46,304 bases of DNA, from positions 1 through 46,304 of the forward strand of contig JAEZKA010000005.1 in assembly GCA_023436225.1 (NCBI GenBank), read 5' to 3'. A program made the translations under genes and the position numbers. This DNA comes from Bacillota bacterium (GTDB taxonomy: Bacteria > Bacillota > Clostridia > Lachnospirales > Lachnospiraceae). The notes under the pieces were generated by a model that made no database searches, was not told the origin of the DNA, and saw only the letters and a list, made by a program, of their open reading frames with translations. Of this stretch, positions 1 through 7,910 are shown one piece after another. Position 1 is the stretch's first letter, and each line of letters opens with the position of its first letter.

Positions 1-2
1 AT

Positions 3-794
3 ACAGAAGAAATCTTATCCAGAGAGGAATTAATTTCTCTTGTGAATGAAGGCCAGGCTCATGGTGTCTTAAATAAGAAAGAAAAAGAAATGATAAATTC
101 CATTATGGAATTTGATGAGAAAATTGCGAAAGAAATAATGACCCCCAGAATTAATGTCTTTTCCATAGATATCGCCGGTCCCAAGGAGGAATATCTGGAG
201 GAGCTGATGAATAGTAAATATACTCGTATCCCGGTATATGAGGAGGATATCGACAATATCATTGGTATGCTATATATTAAGGACTTTTTTAAGGAAGCCG
301 TAAAAAGTGGCATACAGAATGTCGATATCAGAACAATTATGAAGAAACCCTATCTCGTTCCTGAAAGCAAGATTATTAAGGATTTATTCCGTGAACTCCA
401 GCTCTCAAAGAAACAAATCGCAGTTCTGATCGATGAATACGGAGGCTTTGCCGGTATTGTAACGATGGAAGATCTCGTAGAAGAGGTTATGGGGGAAATC
501 GAAGACGAATATGATCCAATCCTCTTTAAGATTAAAAAGCTGGATGATTCTACGTATTTGATCGATGGAATGGCGACTCTTGATGAAATAAATAGTAAAT
601 TGGATTTGCAATTATACTCTGAGAATTATGATACCTTGTCAGGCTACCTAATTGATCATATGGGTTCCATTCCACAGGAGAACGATGATCGAATTATTGA
701 GGAGAAGAATCTTGTCTTTAAGCTTGAGTGTGTGAAGAATAAGAGAATTGATAAGGTGAAGCTCTATATTGGGAAAGAGGAGCCTGAGGAATAG
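3..794 (+). CDS. CorC/HlyC-family CBS-domain membrane protein, 3' part
   Basis: The reading frame is open to the left edge, so the gene starts upstream of the window; the GTG at 42 is internal. What is present begins in the linker with the family pattern EELISLVNEG, then a pair of CBS domains (about the first 150 residues, including MTPRINVFSID and DEYGGFAGIVTMEDLVEE) and a C-terminal CorC_HlyC domain (SGYLIDHMGSIP onward). In this family an N-terminal DUF21/CNNM membrane domain precedes these parts and is presumably outside the window. Family members are linked to Mg2+/Co2+ efflux or resistance; the substrate cannot be read from the sequence. The gene lies 34 bp before the ktrA-like gene on the same strand and may be cotranscribed with it. 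Confidence 0.9.
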   Translation, partial: TEEILSREELISLVNEGQAHGVLNKKEKEMINSIMEFDEKIAKEIMTPRINVFSIDIAGPKEEYLEELMNSKYTRIPVYEEDIDNIIGMLYIKDFFKEAVKSGIQNVDIRTIMKKPYLVPESKIIKDLFRELQLSKKQIAVLIDEYGGFAGIVTMEDLVEEVMGEIEDEYDPILFKIKKLDDSTYLIDGMATLDEINSKLDLQLYSENYDTLSGYLIDHMGSIPQENDDRIIEEKNLVFKLECVKNKRIDKVKLYIGKEEPEE

Positions 795-828
795 TATAGG
801 TTAAGATAGGTTAAAAGGAAGGAAAAAG

Positions 829-1503
829 ATGAGTCATAGATCGACAATAGAATTCGGTATTATCGGATTGGGGAGATTTGGTTTCTCCCTGGCCTCTACC
901 TTGGCCGAGGCCAAAAGAGAGGTATTGGTGCTTGACAGTAGTGAGAATAAAATCAGATCAATACGACACCTGACGGATAATGCCTTGGTAGTAAGTGACC
1001 TTTCCAAAGATTCGTTAATGCAGGCAGGTATTCAAAACTGTGAGACGGTAATCATATGTATCGGAGAAAAGATTGACGTAAGTATTCTGACAACGCTAAA
1101 TGTTATAAGCATGGGAGTTCCAAGAGTAATTGCAAAAGCCATCAGTCTGGAGCAGGGGAAGATACTCGATAAGATTGGAGCTGAGGTAATCTATCCTGAG
1201 CATGATATGGCAATTCGTCTGGCCAATCGTCTAATGTCCTCGAGAGTAATGGATTATATTACCTTGAACGATGATATCACCATAACAGAGCTTCGTTTGA
1301 CATCAAAGATCTCTGGCCAAACAGTACTTCAGGCCAGTATCAGAAAGAAGTTTAAACTAAATATCATTGCTCTAGAGCAGGATAATAAGACCATTACGGA
1401 GATTACTCCGGAGCTCGTTCTCCATGAGAATGATATAGCCGTGTTGGTTGGTAAAAAAGAAAATATCAAGAAGTTTGAAGCATATCTTACTTCTGCCCGA
1501 TAA
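829..1503 (+). CDS. ktrA: TrkA/KtrA-family potassium uptake regulatory subunit (RCK protein)
   Basis: A 224-residue cytoplasmic protein with an N-terminal RCK_N Rossmann domain (GLGRFG nucleotide-binding loop near residue 13; acidic residue at the end of strand 2 in VLVLDSSENK) and a C-terminal RCK_C domain (about residues 140-220). In the family such proteins form ring assemblies that bind ATP/ADP or c-di-AMP and gate a KtrB/TrkH-type membrane channel. No channel gene is visible here, so the partner is elsewhere or upstream of the window. The ATG at 829 has an AAGGAAGG ribosome binding site. A hairpin follows directly after the stop. The KtrA versus TrkA name is a size-based choice: 224 residues means a single RCK unit. 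Confidence 0.88.
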   Translation: MSHRSTIEFGIIGLGRFGFSLASTLAEAKREVLVLDSSENKIRSIRHLTDNALVVSDLSKDSLMQAGIQNCETVIICIGEKIDVSILTTLNVISMGVPRVIAKAISLEQGKILDKIGAEVIYPEHDMAIRLANRLMSSRVMDYITLNDDITITELRLTSKISGQTVLQASIRKKFKLNIIALEQDNKTITEITPELVLHENDIAVLVGKKENIKKFEAYLTSAR

Positions 1504-1504
1504 A

Positions 1505-1552
1505 CGAAAAGCCATGGAAAAATCCTTTACAGGATTATTCTGTGGCTTTTCG
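1505..1552. terminator. Convergent hairpin terminator between ktrA and rsgI
   Basis: A 10-bp perfect stem CGAAAAGCCA (1505-1514) / TGGCTTTTCG (1543-1552) encloses a second small stem AATCCT-ttac-AGGATT (1521-1536). The T-run is inside the 3' arm. It lies two bases after the ktrA stop and downstream of the convergent rsgI gene, so it may serve both strands. Confidence 0.6.
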
Positions 1553-1610
1553 AATTAGGTATTATCCGATGTTGTTGGGGTGGATAATATATCAGAATTT
1601 AGTGATTTGT

Positions 1611-2849
1611 TTATTTTCGGCCACCGGCCTTGCCGGGTCTTTCTATTCCTTTATTGGATTCCTTTATATTATGGGAACCATCCCTATCTTTGCTGTCATG
1701 GTTTTGATCGGTGCTTCTATCTCTGGCAGACTTACCTTGATTATTTTCTGAACGATTATTTCTTTGTTCCTTCCGGTCATTGGGGGACTGCTTTAAGGAG
1801 GTATTCTCTTGGGGACTTGATTGTCTCTCTCGCTGTCGGAGGGAAGGCTTGGCTTCGCTGGAGGATTGCTCCTTTGCTTTATCCCTCTTGCCCTTTACGG
1901 ATTCTTCAGAGGCTGTACTCTTTTCTTCGGATGCTCCCCATCGACGCTTTTCATTTAATTCATCATGCTTTGAATCGGATTTCTTATTGGTTGTTTCTTC
2001 CTTCTTCTGTTGTTTGTTTTCATCCCGTTTCCGCAGTTCCTTTTCCTTATCTTTCTCTTTTGCTGCTTTCTCAAGGTCCTTTTCTTCCTTTTCGAGGGAG
2101 GCCTTGGTGTCGGTTGAATTTTTATCATTTTCCTTGGTGGCCTTCTTAATCTCTTTAACGGATTTGCTTAACCATTCTTCAACATTGACAGAATCAGGAT
2201 CCGATGAGGAGGCTTGAAGCTTTTCAACCAGCGTTAGCTTTCCTGGAGTAACGCCCAGTTCTCTTGCTTCTTCCATACGCTCAAGATTGACGGGATATGC
2301 CTCTACCTCAGTATCTTCTTCCCTGCCTGTAATCTCTTCACCTAACGCCTGCTGTAAATCGATGGCCAGCTTTTCTGCTTTATCCAAATCTTCACTTGCA
2401 GTTGTAATAATGATTCCGCCTTCGATTTTCTCCTTGAGATAACCGTCAGAGGATATTTGTTCTACCGTTTTCACGATTGCTTTACGGATCGTCTGATTTT
2501 TCAACTGATTTAGTGATATCTCCTGCATAATATCCTCACCGGAATCATTCATCGCCTTTACAGAGAGGACAAGATCAAAACGGTTTATCGTATATTCAAT
2601 GGAGGGATTAACATCCACACTAACATAGGAGTATGGAGTGGCATATGCCCATGTACCGGTGCCTAATATGACAAAAGCGGCAGCAGATGCTGCGAAGGCA
2701 GTTATTTTCTTTAGGGCAGGATGCTTGGTAGTATTGATTTGAATCTCCTGTCCGATTTCATATCCATTGTTTTTTATGGTTACCACGCATCCTTGATCGG
2801 AGAGGACGGCAGCCTTATTATTCATAATCTCAACTACAACAGCTTTCAT
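1611..2849 (-). CDS. rsgI: Anti-sigma-I factor RsgI
   Basis: A 412-residue single-pass membrane protein. Residues 1-45 match the RsgI N-terminal domain that binds SigI in the cytoplasm (MKAVVVEIMNNKAAVLSDQG). A membrane helix spans about 49-69. The juxtamembrane region carries SVDVNPSIEYTIN with an Asn81-Pro82 pair; in characterised RsgI proteins this region is autoproteolysed at Asn-Pro and sheltered by the following extracellular domain (about 75-195). The rest (about 200-412) is a very charged, low-complexity K/E/S/R/N tail with no recognisable carbohydrate-binding module. It therefore resembles Bacillus subtilis RsgI more than the polysaccharide-sensing C. thermocellum forms. Its ATG directly follows the sigI stop with zero spacing, the usual sigma/anti-sigma operon. 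Confidence 0.92.
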   Translation of the reverse strand: MKAVVVEIMNNKAAVLSDQGCVVTIKNNGYEIGQEIQINTTKHPALKKITAFAASAAAFVILGTGTWAYATPYSYVSVDVNPSIEYTINRFDLVLSVKAMNDSGEDIMQEISLNQLKNQTIRKAIVKTVEQISSDGYLKEKIEGGIIITTASEDLDKAEKLAIDLQQALGEEITGREEDTEVEAYPVNLERMEEARELGVTPGKLTLVEKLQASSSDPDSVNVEEWLSKSVKEIKKATKENDKNSTDTKASLEKEEKDLEKAAKEKDKEKELRKRDENKQQKKEETTNKKSDSKHDELNEKRRWGASEEKSTASEESVKGKRDKAKEQSSSEAKPSLRQRERQSSPQENTSLKQSPNDRKEQRNNRSENNQGKSARDRSTDQNHDSKDRDGSHNIKESNKGIERPGKAGGRK

Positions 2850-3566
2850 TTATTGTCCCTCCTCCTTTATGTATCGTAGATAATCTGCAAGATATGGATA
2901 GTCTCCGGATAGAAGCTCTATTGCTGCTATTATATATTTTCGATGACGCTCCAAGATTTTTCGGGGTATCTGGGCCTCCTTTTCGATTATTTTTAAGGGA
3001 AGCTGTCTTGAGGAACGAAGCTCACTCAATAAAATTGTACTCGATAGCATATAGTTTACAGCCCTAGCACATGCTTTTCGGGTTTTTGCGGCATGGGGGG
3101 AGCATTGGGATAGTTCATAGAAAGAAAATCCATAGCTCGAAAATATCATATTAGCAGCTTCAATTTCCCATTTGAGATCGTTATTGTCCTGCTTGGAGAC
3201 CTGCTTTGCCACAGTAATTTGCATAGAGGGATCATCAGGTTCTTCCTCGGGCTGGGTATCAAAAACAATGGGATCAACAGATACCTCATAATGATACTTC
3301 TTCTGGCTCTTTATATAATCAATTAAGCGTCTTTTTATTACCAGATCAACAAAGGATAGAAAGCTTCCTTTCTCAAGGTCATAGCTTTCGACAGCCTGTG
3401 TAAAAGCCATAAGAGCAATGGACCATTCATCGTCACTTTTTGTCACATAACGGTGGCAGGTCTTGGATGCACATTTTAATATATAACTCTCTTGCTTACG
3501 GATAAGCTGATCCATTACCGATGGATTCGTCTTCGCTTCAAGAGCGGTTGAATCTAGTTCTCTCAT
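2850..3566 (-). CDS. sigI: RNA polymerase sigma factor SigI
   Basis: A 238-residue sigma-70-type factor of the SigI group. Its region-2-like core includes DDEWSIALMAFTQAVESYDLEKGSFLSF followed by KRRLIDYIKSQKKYH, which is diagnostic for SigI. The C-terminal part (about 165-238) holds the DNA-binding helices. I start at the ATG ending at 3566 because GGAGGTT lies just upstream of it; a longer frame starts with TTG at 3578 but would place that ribosome binding site inside the gene. sigI and rsgI form a two-gene operon. The family responds to heat and envelope stress or, in cellulolytic clostridia, to polysaccharides. I found no clear SigI-type promoter upstream, so autoregulation is unproven. 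Confidence 0.92.
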   Translation of the reverse strand: MRELDSTALEAKTNPSVMDQLIRKQESYILKCASKTCHRYVTKSDDEWSIALMAFTQAVESYDLEKGSFLSFVDLVIKRRLIDYIKSQKKYHYEVSVDPIVFDTQPEEEPDDPSMQITVAKQVSKQDNNDLKWEIEAANMIFSSYGFSFYELSQCSPHAAKTRKACARAVNYMLSSTILLSELRSSRQLPLKIIEKEAQIPRKILERHRKYIIAAIELLSGDYPYLADYLRYIKEEGQ

Positions 3567-3771
3567 GATAACCTCCAAACCGAAAAATCGTTTACCACTG
3601 GTGACTTATTTTCTTATTGTATCATTGAGGAAAGGATTATGTAAACACATCCATTATCCTAGTTAAATATTAACGAATTAATAGGTGATAAATGCACGAA
3701 TGAATTGAATTTGAATAAACTGTATTGAGATATGGATTACAGCGATTCTCTATGTGTACAAGGAGGTTACT

Positions 3772-5502
3772 ATGATTAACAATAATGGGAGAGAGGCGAG
3801 GTTCCAGGCAGGAGTGCCCTATGACGATATCGTTTGGTATGATGTTGTAGGTCAACCCTTTGGAACCGCCTCTTATTTTAATGCCATTGTATTTGGAGAT
3901 GCCAATAATATTGTAGATACAAAGGGTGCGATGGCTGTCCGGGGCGATTTTGTGAGCCCCAGAGGACTGACTCTTGGATATGGTAATGATTTGAAATTAA
4001 CAGGGACGGGATACAGCCCTAATCTGGTCCGTTTTCTCGTTGGCGGCAATGTTGCTATGCAGGGACCTCTGGTGGTAATTGGTCATGTGGTTGCAGGCGG
4101 AAATTTCCGTGCAGCAAATGGAAGTACCTATATGATTGGTAAGGACGGCACCAGTAATCAGGTTCAAGAGCTGACCAGATTGTACCAAGCGAATAACGGG
4201 AGCAGATATTGGCGTCTGAGTGATCGTGACAACCACTATTTGGTATCCAGCTATGATGTACCCCGTTACATTCCGGCCAGTCGCATTGATGCGGATGTAA
4301 GTAACTTTTTTGAAGAAGCACGTGAAAGCATTATGGATTTCAAGAATTGTATTGTGGGGCTGACACCCAACGGAACCGCAACACAGCATTACCACGAGTG
4401 GATTTTAAGGGGAACAGATCCGCAACAGAATGTTTTTGTAATTGATGTACGCCCGAACGGCATTCTTAATAAAGAGCTGCGCTTTGAGATTCCGGAGGGT
4501 AGTCGTGGTATCGTTATTCTTCGTACCGGCGATCATGCACATCTTCAATATGGTCTATGGGGAGCAGAACATCTTGCTAATCACACACTCTACGTATTTG
4601 AGGATGCGAAGCATATTCATATGGAGGTTCCGGCAGCGATATGGGGGAGCATACTTGCACCGGCTGCAATGTTCCATGCACATCAGACCGGTGGAACCGT
4701 GAGTGGTAATGCTGCCTTAGGAGGCTTTGCCGTCAGCCCAACCAGTGGGTTTGAATTCCATCTATATCCCTTTGTTGGAGGAGTAGTATGCGGCGAGCAG
4801 TTACCGAGTACGCCGCCACAACCGGCACCGAGACCGGAGCCCACACCACCAAGACCGCAGCCGGCGCCTATGCCGGAGCCCACACCACCAAGACCGCAGC
4901 CGGCACCGAGACCGGAGCCCACACCACCAAGACCGCAGCCGGCACCAAGACCGGAGCCCTTACCGCCAAGACCGCAGCCGGTACCAAGGCCGCAGCCCAT
5001 ATGTCCCAGCTGTGAGGAATGTCCACCACCGGTTATACCTCTGCCCTGCCCTAAATGCCCTGAGATTAAGCCGGCAGCACCCTGCCCTCCCTGCGAGAAA
5101 TGCAAGCCTTGTCCCCCTTGTGAAGAATGTAAGCCTTGTCCTCCCAATGAAACTACAATTATCATCGAACCTGTGCCGGTACCGGTACCGGTTCTAGTAG
5201 AAGAAGATAAATGTAGGAAGGAGTGTCCGATTGAAGCTGGATTGATCTTTGGTTGCATCTGGGGGTGCAGCTGTTGTCATAATCATAGCTGGGAGATTAA
5301 GCTATATAAGGCGTGCGGAGAGAGGAAAAAGCTAATGCATTGCGTCAACATTTACGGCTGTGGATGCTTTGAGTTCAGAGTCCCCTATGATGATTATTAC
5401 CGGATGGAGGTATGTCCCATAGGAGCAAATGCCAATGCAATTACCTGTAAGCCTGCACTTACCTTAAAGAATGTTGGGGTAAAGAGCCTTTTGATAGATT
5501 AA
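3772..5502 (+). CDS. Choice-of-anchor-A domain protein with Pro repeats and Cys-rich C-terminus (possible spore-surface protein)
   Basis: A 576-residue protein. Residues about 1-345 fit the choice-of-anchor A domain (FNAIVFGDANNIVDTKGAMAVRGDF; FLVGGNVAMQGPLVVIGHVVAGGNF; later SILAPAAMFHAHQTGGTVSGN). Then come four 13-residue Pro-rich repeats (351-402) and a CxxC-rich stretch (about 410-455, CPPCEKC and KPCPPCEEC). A globular tail with 12 more cysteines ends at 576. In all there are about 26 Cys, 24 of them after residue 410. The ATG at 3772 is chosen for its AAGGAGG site (3760-3766); the GTG at 3754 lies upstream of that site. There is no signal peptide, membrane helix or sortase motif, although this family is usually exported. 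My inference is a mother-cell-made spore coat or exosporium protein cross-linked through cysteines; this is not shown by the sequence. Confidence 0.75.
   Translation: MINNNGREARFQAGVPYDDIVWYDVVGQPFGTASYFNAIVFGDANNIVDTKGAMAVRGDFVSPRGLTLGYGNDLKLTGTGYSPNLVRFLVGGNVAMQGPLVVIGHVVAGGNFRAANGSTYMIGKDGTSNQVQELTRLYQANNGSRYWRLSDRDNHYLVSSYDVPRYIPASRIDADVSNFFEEARESIMDFKNCIVGLTPNGTATQHYHEWILRGTDPQQNVFVIDVRPNGILNKELRFEIPEGSRGIVILRTGDHAHLQYGLWGAEHLANHTLYVFEDAKHIHMEVPAAIWGSILAPAAMFHAHQTGGTVSGNAALGGFAVSPTSGFEFHLYPFVGGVVCGEQLPSTPPQPAPRPEPTPPRPQPAPMPEPTPPRPQPAPRPEPTPPRPQPAPRPEPLPPRPQPVPRPQPICPSCEECPPPVIPLPCPKCPEIKPAAPCPPCEKCKPCPPCEECKPCPPNETTIIIEPVPVPVPVLVEEDKCRKECPIEAGLIFGCIWGCSCCHNHSWEIKLYKACGERKKLMHCVNIYGCGCFEFRVPYDDYYRMEVCPIGANANAITCKPALTLKNVGVKSLLID
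4822..4998 (+). repeat. 39-bp in-frame tandem repeat encoding PAPRPEPTPPRPQ
   Basis: Four full 39-bp units (4822-4860, 4861-4899, 4900-4938, 4939-4977) plus a 21-bp partial unit. Units 1 and 3 appear identical at the DNA level, and units 2 and 4 differ by a few bases. The near-identity of DNA, not only protein, suggests recent slippage or recombination, so unit number may vary between strains. Confidence 0.93.
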
Positions 5503-5533
5503 ACTGTAGCTTTGTCACTATGAATATTCCTAG

Positions 5534-5562
5534 TTGAATTGGTTAATAAGAAACATTATAAT
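5534..5562 (+). promoter_or_regulatory. SigA-type promoter of the DJ-1/PfpI gene
   Basis: TTGAAT (5534-5539), a 17-nt spacer, then a perfect TATAAT (5557-5562), 33 bp before the ATG at 5595. An inverted repeat (TTGAATTGGTT 5534-5544 / AACCATTCAA 5565-5574) brackets it and could be an operator. Confidence 0.7.
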
Positions 5563-5594
5563 AAAACCATTCAAATTAGAAAAGGAGAGTTCAT

Positions 5595-6167
5595 ATGGCT
5601 AAGGTATATTTGTTTCTGGCAGAAGGCTTTGAAGAAATAGAAGGATTAACCGTAGTTGATCTGCTACGCAGAGCGGGAATTGATATAACTATGGTATCAA
5701 TATCCGGAGATAGGAAGGTAACGGGCTCCCATCAGATAACTACAATTGCAGATGCTTTATTCGAAGAGGTTGACTATTCGGATGCGGATATGCTCGTGTT
5801 ACCAGGTGGGATGCCCGGTACACTTCATCTACAGGAGCATGAAGGACTTGATGGGTTGCTCCGGGATTTTGCAGTTAGAAATAAAAGCATAGCAGCAATT
5901 TGTGCGGCACCCAGAGTGCTTGGATCCAAAGGGTTATTGGAGGGTAAGAAAGCGACCTGTTATCCGGGACACGAGGACCAACTTTTGGGAGCATATGTAA
6001 TGAATACTGCCGTGGTTCAGGATGGCAATATTACGACGAGTAAGGGCATGGGCACCTCCATTGATTTCTCTTTATCCTTGATCAGTATGTTGAGGGGAGC
6101 AGAAGAAGCCATACGGATTGCTCAATCGATTCAATATGAACATTATAACATTTCATCAGAAGAATAA
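5595..6167 (+). CDS. DJ-1/PfpI family protein
   Basis: A 190-residue cytoplasmic protein of the DJ-1/ThiJ/PfpI superfamily. The conserved parts are the start (VYLFLAEGFEEIE, with the family Glu at residue 16), VLPGGMPG, and the nucleophile elbow AAICAAPRVL with Cys103. Length and layout match the YajL/DJ-1 subgroup, for which glyoxalase III, protein deglycase and oxidative-stress chaperone roles have been proposed; which applies here cannot be told. It is a single-gene unit with its own strong promoter and an AAAAGGAGAG ribosome binding site, convergent with the symporter gene 29 bp beyond its stop. Confidence 0.9.
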   Translation: MAKVYLFLAEGFEEIEGLTVVDLLRRAGIDITMVSISGDRKVTGSHQITTIADALFEEVDYSDADMLVLPGGMPGTLHLQEHEGLDGLLRDFAVRNKSIAAICAAPRVLGSKGLLEGKKATCYPGHEDQLLGAYVMNTAVVQDGNITTSKGMGTSIDFSLSLISMLRGAEEAIRIAQSIQYEHYNISSEE

Positions 6168-6196
6168 TAAATTAAAACAGGATTTAATAATTGTAA

Positions 6197-7507
6197 TCAG
6201 CAAAAAGGAAGTATCTTCTTTCGTAGGAAAAACAGACAGACCAGGTTGGGCAGAGCCATAAAAGCATTTACCAGATCCGTCAGCTCCCATACGAGCTCTA
6301 ATGACATAATTGACCCAACATATATCATAATGATGTAACAGATGCGGTAGGTACCTATTCCGGATTTTCCGAATAGATATTCTACCGCTTTTTCTCCAAA
6401 ATAAGACCAACCGATTAGTGTGGCGATGGCAAAAGCAGTGAGGGAAAGACCTAACAATACACTTCCATAGGGAATTGTATCAAAGGCAGCAGTTGTCAGC
6501 TCCGTGAAGGAATAACCATTGGTAGAGGAAGGGTTTTTAATCAGGTTCGTAACAATAACTAGGCCGGTGATAGCGCAGATCACAACCGTATCCCAAAAGG
6601 TGGCGCTCATGGAAATTAAGGCTTGCCTGCCGGGACTTGAGGTTTTTGCTCCGGCAGCAGCTATGGCGGCAGAGCCGATTCCGGCTTCGTTGGTGAACAG
6701 TCCCCTTGCAATACCGTATCTGGCAGCCGTCTTAAGAGTGCTGCCGATAAAGCCTCCTGCGACAGCAGCCGGAAGCTTAGAGGGGAGAAAAGCACTCTTG
6801 AGGATAAGCTCTATCGCTGAATACAGGTAGGGGAGATTAATAATGAGTATTACAGTACAGCTGAGGATATAGAAGATACCCATTGCGGGTACCATTGCAC
6901 TACAGATTTTACCGATGGATTTAATACCGCCAACAATGACCATTCCAACAATGATAGCAACGACAACTCCTACCACATATTCCGGAAGTCCCCAGAGAGT
7001 ATGCAGTGTCTGGGTTACTGCCCGTGCTTGTGTAGAGCAGCCAACTCCATAAGAGGCAATCAAGGTAAAAAAACTGAATAATACGGCCAACCACTTGGCT
7101 CCGATACCATTGGCAAGAGCATACATGGGTCCCCCGACAAAGGTACCATCGGAGGTACGTTTTCGGTATAAAACACCAAGGAAGCATTCGGCATAGGTGG
7201 TAGCCATACCCAGAACTCCCGTAAGCCAGCACCAGAAAATAGCCCCTGGTCCACCAAGAGCGATCGCTGTTGAAATTCCTATGATATTGCCGGTTCCGAT
7301 CGTTGCAGCTAAGGTTGCAGATAGAGCAGCAAAGCCGCTTAGATCACCCTCCGCATTACGATCCGGAGTAAAAGATAGCTTTATAGCTTTGCCAATGTGC
7401 TTTTGAACCCCCTTCAGATGGATTGTGAAGTAGATGTGTGCCCCGAACAACAATACGGGTAAAGGAATACCCCACAAAAAATTATTAATGCTCTTTAGCT
7501 GATCCAT
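6197..7507 (-). CDS. Alanine/glycine:cation symporter (AGCS) family transporter
   Basis: A polytopic membrane protein of 436 residues with many hydrophobic helices and AGCS hallmarks: the N-terminal FLWGIPLPVLLFGAHIYFT helix, SALSATLAATIGTGNIIG, TNEAGIGSAAIAAA and ALPNLVCL near the end. It probably imports alanine or glycine with Na+ or H+. I start at the ATG ending at 7507, which has GGAGG eight bases upstream (7516-7520); the longer frame to 7573 adds 22 unlikely residues. The C-terminus stops about 10 residues after the NLVCLFF helix. Related proteins usually carry a longer cytoplasmic tail, so this copy is short or slightly frameshifted at its end. Confidence 0.9.
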   Translation of the reverse strand: MDQLKSINNFLWGIPLPVLLFGAHIYFTIHLKGVQKHIGKAIKLSFTPDRNAEGDLSGFAALSATLAATIGTGNIIGISTAIALGGPGAIFWCWLTGVLGMATTYAECFLGVLYRKRTSDGTFVGGPMYALANGIGAKWLAVLFSFFTLIASYGVGCSTQARAVTQTLHTLWGLPEYVVGVVVAIIVGMVIVGGIKSIGKICSAMVPAMGIFYILSCTVILIINLPYLYSAIELILKSAFLPSKLPAAVAGGFIGSTLKTAARYGIARGLFTNEAGIGSAAIAAAGAKTSSPGRQALISMSATFWDTVVICAITGLVIVTNLIKNPSSTNGYSFTELTTAAFDTIPYGSVLLGLSLTAFAIATLIGWSYFGEKAVEYLFGKSGIGTYRICYIIMIYVGSIMSLELVWELTDLVNAFMALPNLVCLFFLRKKILPFC

Positions 7508-7910
7508 TTGACCAACCTCCACATGGCGATTGTTATATGTATATGTGAAAGAGGGATAAAATAGAAGAAGCATTCCTTATGCAGGAAGCTCTGCTACCTG
7601 CTTCAGAACGAGTAAGGTTGAAATACATTCGATTATATAAAGTTAAATCAGCATTTAATAAAAGAAATTACTAAATATATTCTTGTAAATGGGGAGAAAA
7701 CGATTTTTAAGATAAGGGTAGGAAAGAAGCATGTGGGGTTGGTCAGATATGTTATTTGACTTTTGAAGTTAGCATTACATAAAGAACAGACTTGGTCTGT
7801 ATAGGAGCCTCACATAAACACTAGCAGGCGAACGCAGTATGGTCCGACAGGATGCGATGGGAGGTACGTGGCACAGGCCAAGTCAGTTATGTTATTATTA
7901 TGGTATTCTA
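7508..7910. other. Intergenic region between murF end and symporter start; no gene seen
   Basis: A 403-bp stretch. It should hold the symporter promoter (minus strand) and any murF terminator. I see a weak hairpin ACAGAC-ttg-GTCTGT (about 7787-7801) followed on the minus strand by a short T-rich stretch, and a block at about 7805-7890 that is more G/C-rich than its surroundings and matches no RNA family I recognise. No credible reading frame is present. Confidence 0.5.

Noticed and set aside
1580..2217. Open frames on the plus strand inside rsgI
   Set aside because: They overlap the K/E-rich tail of rsgI, have Ser/Phe-rich low-complexity translations and lack starts with ribosome binding sites.
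3580..3760. SigI-dependent promoter for sigI
   Set aside because: No ACCCCC-type -35 paired with a CGAA-type -10 could be found on the minus strand.
4822..4998. Short regular repeats as a CRISPR array
   Set aside because: Units are contiguous with no spacers, in frame, and encode a Pro-rich linker.
4683..5258. Long Gly-rich open frame on the minus strand opposite the Pro/Cys-rich region
   Set aside because: It is a mirror of the Pro-rich repeat and CxxC codons and has no ribosome binding site or family match.
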